A stretch of DNA of 12,615 bases from an uncultured Gammaproteobacteria bacterium (lineage in GTDB: Bacteria; Pseudomonadota; Gammaproteobacteria; Pseudomonadales; Azotimanducaceae_A). The translations under genes and the position numbers were made by a program. This document shows, in pieces, positions 8,436 through 12,615 of the stretch (position 1 is its first letter; every line of letters starts with the position of its first letter). A model generated the notes under the pieces. It was not told where the DNA came from, ran no database searches, and worked only from the letters and a program-made list of their open reading frames with translations. Where the stretch lies: assembly GCA_913049565.1 (NCBI GenBank), contig CAJWZG010000055.1, forward strand, positions 1 through 12,615. The letters run 5' to 3'.

Positions 8436-9934
8436 TGTTGAGGCGAATCGCGATGGTTTTTGGTCTCATGATTTGCTGTGAACACATTCTGGCGGCCTCT
8501 GAAAGTGAACCTGTGGTTGTGGGGAGTAAAAATTTCGGCGAAAGCTACTTGTTGGCGGAGATTGCGGCGCAGGCCTTGGAGGCAAACGGTATCACGGTGC
8601 AGCGCCAATTTGGTCTTGGCGGAACGCTAATCTGCTATGAAGCGTTAAAAAGCGGTGAGATCGATTTGTACCCTGAATACACGGGGACTCTGAGCCAGGC
8701 AGTACTGAATTTGCCGGGCAGTCCAAATCGATCGCAAATCAATCAAGCGTTGGTGAACGATGGTTTAGAGCTACTAGACGAGTATGGATTCAATAACACC
8801 TATGCCATTGTCGTGCGCGACGCGCTGGCTGATGAACTGGAGCTTAAAACTATTAGCGATCTAAATGATCACCAACTCGCGTTAGCTTTCAGCCACGAAT
8901 TCCTGCAGCGCGAAGATGGCTGGCCTGGTCTTGCACGTTGGTACGAGCTAGATCAGGTGGGAACAGGTATACAACATGGCCTTGCTTATCAGGCGATTGC
9001 CGATGGCGCAATTGACGTCACCGATGCTTACAGCACAGATGGCGAGCTCCAGCGCTACAGTTTAAGAATTCTTAAGGACGATCGAGGTTTTTTCCCCGAG
9101 TACCGGGCTGCCACCTTGGTTCAACAAAGTGCATCGCCAGAGCTGCGCAAGGCATTGATCGGCCTGCATAATATGCTGGACGAAGCCTCAATTCAGGCCT
9201 TGAACGCTAAAGTGGTGATAGAGGGGCTTAGCTATCAGCGGGTTGCAGCTGACTTTATCAAAGCCAATGCTGAGCGCTTAGCATTGCCTGAGCAAACTGC
9301 TCAGCAGGCAACGAGATCGCTGATTCAGGAAAACTGGGTAGTGGAATTGTGGGGCCATTTCGTGCGCCACCTGCAGCTTACAGGCACCGCCTTGGCTGCA
9401 GCGATTATTGTCGGATTGGGCCTCAGCTTGCTGGTGTATCAGCGCGAGAGGTTGGCAGAGACAGTGGTCTATTTTTGTGGACTGATGCAGACCGTGCCGT
9501 CGCTTGCGTTATTGGCATTAATGATCCCGATATTCGGGATAGGCTTCCTGCCAGCAATCATCGCTTTGTTTCTGTATTCCTTGCTGCCGATCGTGCGAAA
9601 CGCAGTTACCGCCCTGACCAATACCGATCCTACGTTGGTTAAGGTATCCCGAGCGTTGGGCCTCAGTGCATGGGAACAATTGAGATACCTGCGCCTGCCT
9701 CTGGCAACACCGGCAATTTTTGCAGGCATCCGCACGGCGGCGGTTATTAGCATTGGTACAGCAACCCTGGCGGCTTTTATCGGGGCAGGCGGTTTGGGCG
9801 AACCCATTGTGGTTGGGTTATCGTTGAACGATACGGATATGATACTGCAAGGCGCGATACCAGCCGCCCTGTTGGCGATCCTAGTTGAATTAGGATTTGC
9901 GGCCCTGGAGCGAAAAGTCAGCCCCCCAAGGTAA
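8432..9934 (+). CDS. Fused substrate-binding protein and permease of a quaternary-amine ABC importer
   Basis: This 500-aa protein joins two importer parts. Residues 1-22 are a signal peptide or first membrane anchor. Residues 27-295 are an OpuAC/OsmF-type binding domain with the family blocks GSKNFGESYLLAEI, FGLGGTLICYEALKSGEIDLYPEYTGT and DVTDAYSTDGEL. Residues 310-495 are a permease domain of about five helices with the ATPase-docking EAA loop near 406-423 (SRALGLSAWEQLRYLRLP) and the late AAFIGAGGLGEPIVVGL block. The likely substrate is glycine betaine, choline, carnitine, ergothioneine or another trimethylammonium compound; the sequence does not fix which. The order is unusual: the well-known fusions (OpuABC of lactic acid bacteria, EgtU) place the permease first and the binding domain last. 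The ATPase gene directly upstream overlaps by ATGA, so both probably form one transporter. Confidence 0.93.
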   Translation: MMLRRIAMVFGLMICCEHILAASESEPVVVGSKNFGESYLLAEIAAQALEANGITVQRQFGLGGTLICYEALKSGEIDLYPEYTGTLSQAVLNLPGSPNRSQINQALVNDGLELLDEYGFNNTYAIVVRDALADELELKTISDLNDHQLALAFSHEFLQREDGWPGLARWYELDQVGTGIQHGLAYQAIADGAIDVTDAYSTDGELQRYSLRILKDDRGFFPEYRAATLVQQSASPELRKALIGLHNMLDEASIQALNAKVVIEGLSYQRVAADFIKANAERLALPEQTAQQATRSLIQENWVVELWGHFVRHLQLTGTALAAAIIVGLGLSLLVYQRERLAETVVYFCGLMQTVPSLALLALMIPIFGIGFLPAIIALFLYSLLPIVRNAVTALTNTDPTLVKVSRALGLSAWEQLRYLRLPLATPAIFAGIRTAAVISIGTATLAAFIGAGGLGEPIVVGLSLNDTDMILQGAIPAALLAILVELGFAALERKVSPPR

Positions 9935-9947
9935 GGCGCTGTAGATT

Positions 9948-9952
9948 AAGGA
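9948..9952 (+). promoter_or_regulatory. Ribosome binding site before the TTG start of the first Nudix gene
   Basis: AAGGA lies 5 nt before a TTG at 9958. The TTG opens a frame whose first 20 residues lead straight into the Nudix beta-strand (IRLAATVMIVRD), so it decides a rare start codon. The first in-frame ATG, at 10003, would cut into that strand. Confidence 0.6.
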
Positions 9953-9957
9953 ATAGT

Positions 9958-10740
9958 TTGGAAGCGTTACAAAGAGAAAATATTCGTCTTGCTGCCACGG
10001 TAATGATCGTGCGAGATAAGCCGGATTCGACAAGTTCTGGCATCGAGGTTTACATGATGAAGAGACCCGGAAAGGGCGACTTTCCTGACCTCCATGTTTT
10101 CCCTGGAGGCAAGGTTGAGGAGGCAGATTGGCAGCCTGCGTTGTGCCCTGATATGGCAGATAGCGAAGCAAGCGCACGGCTCGGCATTGACGAGGGTGGT
10201 CTTCGGTACTGGGTCGCTGTGGCAAGAGAATGCTTTGAAGAGTGCGGTGTGCTGCTAGCACGTAATTCCTCAGGAGCCATTGGCTTCGCTGATGAGCAAC
10301 GCATTGAGTTGCAAAGCCAGCGGCAAAGGTTGCTACAGGGAGGGCTTGCTTGGCATGACTTGCTGGAAACTCAAAATTTGACGATTGCTAGTGATCGCCT
10401 TGTGTATTTCAGTCACTGGATAACGCCGCCGTCTGTACCAAGAAGGTTCGACACACGTTTTTTCCTGGCGGCTCTGCCAGATGGGGAAGTTGCACTTTCA
10501 GATACCCAAGAAACCATTACAGGCGAGTGGATTGAACCTGCTCATGCGTTAAACAAGCAAACGAGCGGAGACTGGTTGATGATCGATCCCACGCTGCGCT
10601 CGCTGGAAACCCTCGCCAGTTATGGCCGGGTTGATGAAGCGCTCACTGAGGTTCGGGCTGAGACGCACGTGCGCCCATGGAGCCCATTCCTTGGCAAGCA
10701 AGGTATGCAGCCTTTTCGAGCGGAAGATGTGGCGCCATGA
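9958..10740 (+). CDS. Nudix hydrolase, NUDT19/NUDT7-like (possible CoA diphosphatase type)
   Basis: This 260-aa hydrolase should cleave a nucleoside diphosphate linked to another group. The Nudix box is split as in the NUDT19 group. The GG-x-V-x-E half appears as FPGGKVEEADW near 48-58. The RExxEExG half appears about 35 residues later as ARECFEECGVLL at 89-100, with an inserted loop rather than the usual 7-residue gap. Relatives of this shape act on acyl-CoA or CoA, but the CoA motif was not verified here. The C-terminal half contains a conserved-looking YFSHWITPP stretch and RFDTRFFLAALP, which also occur in NUDT19-type proteins. The start is TTG with a good ribosome binding site, 23 bp after the transporter stop. 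Its stop overlaps the next gene's ATG by 4 bp. Confidence 0.88.
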   Translation: MEALQRENIRLAATVMIVRDKPDSTSSGIEVYMMKRPGKGDFPDLHVFPGGKVEEADWQPALCPDMADSEASARLGIDEGGLRYWVAVARECFEECGVLLARNSSGAIGFADEQRIELQSQRQRLLQGGLAWHDLLETQNLTIASDRLVYFSHWITPPSVPRRFDTRFFLAALPDGEVALSDTQETITGEWIEPAHALNKQTSGDWLMIDPTLRSLETLASYGRVDEALTEVRAETHVRPWSPFLGKQGMQPFRAEDVAP

Positions 10741-11342
10741 GTGATGAAGATGGCAATCCGGTGAAAGACGAACTGACGTGGCAGCGCCTATCCTCTCGTT
10801 ACGAGGATGGGGGTTTAATGTTGTTCGAAAAGCGCATCGATACTCTGCGCAACCCTCGAAACGGCAAAATTTTTGATCGGATTGTCTTAGAATCCGTCGA
10901 CTGGGTGAATGTGGTTGCGCTGGATGCCCAAGGCCGATCATTGATGATTCGACAGTTTCGTTTTGGCGTCGGCTACAACACGTTGGAAACGCCAGGGGGA
11001 ATGGTGGATGCAGGAGAGGACAGCAAAACAGCGGCGGCGCGGGAGTTGTTGGAAGAAACCGGCTATACCAGCGAGAGCTGGCAATATCTAGGAGCCGTAG
11101 AGCCGAACCCAGCTTTCCACAACCACCTGTGCCATCACTGGCTGGCTTTAGATGTTGTCGCGACCAAAGACCAAGAACTGGGCGCTGGTGAGGCGATTGA
11201 ATTGGAGTTTATGACTCAAGATCAGGTGCGAGAGGCGGTAGGTTCAGGTCAGTTGAGACACGCCCTCGCTTTGTCAGCGCTGTCTCGTGTTTTTCCAATA
11301 TGGCCTATGCCTTTTGTGCAGGGCTACTCCTTGCGGGATTAA
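10737..11342 (+). CDS. Nudix hydrolase, ADP-ribose pyrophosphatase-like
   Basis: This 201-aa enzyme has a textbook Nudix box at 88-110: G-x5-E (G88 to E94), seven residues, then RELLEETGY with R102, E103, E106, E107 and G109. The preceding ETPGG and following GAVEPNPAFHNHLCHHWLAL resemble ADP-ribose or nucleotide-sugar pyrophosphatases. The likely reaction is hydrolysis of ADP-ribose or a similar X-diphosphate to two phosphorylated products in the cytoplasm; the exact substrate is not visible. The ATG at 10737 overlaps the previous gene's TGA as ATGA, which implies translational coupling. Upstream in-frame Met residues lie inside the first Nudix gene and carry no conserved sequence. It differs clearly from the first Nudix gene, so the pair is not a recent tandem duplication. 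It closes the five-gene run; no clear terminator follows. Confidence 0.92.
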   Translation: MSDEDGNPVKDELTWQRLSSRYEDGGLMLFEKRIDTLRNPRNGKIFDRIVLESVDWVNVVALDAQGRSLMIRQFRFGVGYNTLETPGGMVDAGEDSKTAAARELLEETGYTSESWQYLGAVEPNPAFHNHLCHHWLALDVVATKDQELGAGEAIELEFMTQDQVREAVGSGQLRHALALSALSRVFPIWPMPFVQGYSLRD

Positions 11343-11372
11343 ACAAAGCGTGGTGTGGGTGTTGTGAGAGAA

Positions 11373-11852
11373 ATGTCTACTGACTCTTTTCGATTGACCG
11401 GACTAGTCAATAGGGTCGTGGGGTCTGAATTCATCACGCTGTTCCCAGGGGTCCTGAAAATTTGCGATACGTTGTTACACGCACGCCCCGATTACTTGAT
11501 GTTAGTCGATGCCGATGAGGTTATTCCTCTTTAACGTATCTACGCCAGTTCCCCGTAGACGTCCTTAAGTTGGATCAGACCTTTCTGCATGATATCCAAA
11601 CGGGCAGTGATGCTCGCGTGGGGTGAGCTTGGCTGATGCAAAGATCGCCATGGCTAAGGGTTTAAAGCTCAAGGTCATTGCGAAAGGCGTAGAGCATCTG
11701 GCCCAAATAACTTACTGCGACGGCCGGAATGTAATCGGGCTCAGGGATACCTTTTTGCGGAGCCGTTGGACTCACTGGCGATGCAAGAGCTTTTGAACTC
11801 GAATGATTTGAAGCGCTCGGTGGCGTCAGCAGAAAATATTCTAGTGGGCTAA
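11373..11852 (+). pseudogene. Decayed GGDEF-EAL (cyclic-di-GMP) gene remnant
   Basis: There is no intact frame, but motif blocks of a diguanylate cyclase/phosphodiesterase appear in the right order. Frame a, 11373-11534: RLTGLVNR (GGDEF entry motif), then VVGSEFITLFPG (degenerate GGDEF signature), then TLLHARP-LVDADEVIPL, which lines up with the EAL-domain ALLRW-P-GLVSPDEFIPL stretch, then a stop. Frame b, 11534-11626: YLRQFPVDVLKLDQTFLHD, the EAL YLRxLPVDxLKIDxSFV block. Frame c, from 11632: AMAKGLKLKVIAKGVEHLAQ, in which the EGVE glutamate has become Lys. Frame a again, to 11852: AQGYLFAEPLDSLAMQELL, the EAL end. Three frame changes and at least three large deletions remove the GGDEF core, the EAL signature and the DDFGTG loop. 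About 480 bp remain of an expected gene well over 1,200 bp. It cannot make an active enzyme. Confidence 0.8.
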
Positions 11853-11966
11853 CAGATCGTCTCTTCGGAAAATTTCAGCCTAAAACCTGCAATTTGGGAC
11901 TAGAAGCAAGCGTCACGCGCTGGTAATCCGTATAGTAAGATCAACGATCAATCGACGGACATCTCT
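11853..11966. other. Intergenic leader of the PLP-enzyme gene
   Basis: These 114 bp carry no ORF. TATAGT at 11931-11936 is a plausible -10 box 30 nt before the GTG start, but no -35 box stands at the right spacing. No riboswitch or terminator hairpin was recognised. GGAC at 11957-11960 is the only weak ribosome binding site candidate. Confidence 0.35.
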
Positions 11967-12615
11967 GTGAAAGGATTTACGACCAAAGTCGTGCACAACG
12001 ATCGTCAAGATACGATTGAGCACGGATCATTACATAAGCCAATTCATGCCAACGTGGCCTATGGTTATGAAGACGCGCGTGATCTTGCGGCGGTGTTTCA
12101 GGGGGCAAAGAGCGGTTATAGCTACGGTCGTCAGGTCAATCCCACGGTTACTGCTTTAGAATCCAAAATAACCACCATGGAAAACGCTGTTGCCACAGTA
12201 TGCTTTGGCACTGGCATGGCGGCTATCGGCACTACTTTTTTCTCGCTGCTTCGAGCAGGCGACCACGTTGTCTCAAGCTCGTTTCTCTTCGGCAACACGA
12301 ACAGTTTGCTCAATACGTTTGGCAAGATGGGCATTGATGTCAGCTTCGTGGATGCGACCTCGGTCAATGAAGTGATGAGTGCCGTGACCCCGAAAACGCG
12401 CCTTGTCTTTGTTGAAACCATCGCGAATCCGCGAACTCAGGTTGCTGACTTAGCGCGAATCGGTGAGTTTTGCGCGCAAAAGGGGTTAGTTTATGTTGTC
12501 GATAACACCATGACGTCCCCGTATTTGTTTCAGCCCAAGTCAGTGGGCGCTAGTTTGATTGTGAATAGCTTGACCAAATATATCGGCGGTCACGGCAACG
12601 TGCTTGGCGGGGCAG
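11967..12615 (+). CDS. PLP-dependent Cys/Met metabolism enzyme (cystathionine gamma-synthase family), cut at the window end
   Basis: The first 216 codons of a trans-sulfuration-family enzyme are present and the frame is open to the end of the window. Family hallmarks are HGSLHKPIHANV near 19-30, YSYGRQVNPTVTALE at 51-65 (the Tyr and Arg that bind PLP phosphate from the neighbouring subunit), GTGMAAI at 81-87, FVETIANPRTQVADL at 148-162, VVDNTM with D179 that pairs with the pyridine nitrogen, and SLTKYIGGHG with the Schiff-base lysine K204. The wording is closest to the Pseudomonas-type cystathionine gamma-synthase family protein, which may be a synthase, a sulfhydrylase or a methionine gamma-lyase; the fragment does not decide. 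The start is taken as GTG at 11967, giving MKGFTTKVVH, with only a weak ribosome binding site. No in-frame ATG exists near this position. Confidence 0.9.
   Translation, partial: MKGFTTKVVHNDRQDTIEHGSLHKPIHANVAYGYEDARDLAAVFQGAKSGYSYGRQVNPTVTALESKITTMENAVATVCFGTGMAAIGTTFFSLLRAGDHVVSSSFLFGNTNSLLNTFGKMGIDVSFVDATSVNEVMSAVTPKTRLVFVETIANPRTQVADLARIGEFCAQKGLVYVVDNTMTSPYLFQPKSVGASLIVNSLTKYIGGHGNVLGGA

Noticed and set aside
10677..10736. Upstream extension of the second Nudix gene
   Set aside because: These 20 codons lie inside the first Nudix gene in another frame. The ATGA overlap at 10737 is the usual coupled start and the extension shows no conservation.

Overview
The window reads as a chromosomal segment of a gammaproteobacterium, probably free-living, aquatic and related to the Pseudomonas/Cellvibrio side of the class. 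This rests on a full-length GroEL with the GGM tail, an exonuclease I (SbcB) collinear with the E. coli enzyme, a YihG-type acyltransferase, and a cystathionine gamma-synthase-family enzyme of the kind found in Pseudomonas relatives. The taxonomic placement is inference. No insertion sequence, CRISPR array, tRNA or rRNA was recognised.

Layout. (1) 1-1705: groEL and its intrinsic terminator; its promoter and any groES lie outside the window. (2) 1706-2533: a small membrane protein related to the membrane half of urate hydroxylase PuuD, preceded by a 20-bp operator-like palindrome. (3) 2510-2841, minus strand: a tiny secreted peptide gene with a very strong ribosome binding site and its own terminator. 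It resembles an HvfA-type RiPP metallophore precursor that has lost its EGKC cysteine. (4) 3112-3864: a single-pass membrane coiled-coil protein of unknown function, convergent with and overlapping the next unit. (5) 6242-3854, minus strand: a DASS/SLC13 anion:sodium symporter followed by a YihG-like lysophospholipid acyltransferase. (6) 6263-11342, plus strand: a tightly packed five-gene run: sbcB, an ABC ATPase, a fused substrate-binding/permease protein of the quaternary-amine (OpuA/OpuC/OsmF) type, and two unlike Nudix hydrolases. Three of the four junctions overlap. (7) 11343-11852: no intact gene, but a heavily decayed GGDEF-EAL cyclic-di-GMP gene that survives as short motif blocks in shifted frames. 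(8) 11967-12615: the 5' part of a PLP-dependent Cys/Met-metabolism enzyme, cut by the window end.

How they work together. The ABC pair should form one importer for a compatible solute or similar quaternary amine (two ATPases plus two permease/binding-protein fusions). The two Nudix proteins probably clear nucleotide-derived pyrophosphates such as CoA- or ADP-ribose-type compounds. The link of both to the repair nuclease SbcB looks like co-transcription rather than a shared pathway. The most unusual items are the cysteine-poor HvfA-like peptide, the decayed GGDEF-EAL gene and the binding-protein-first importer fusion. I found no clear evidence of a wholly new multi-gene system.
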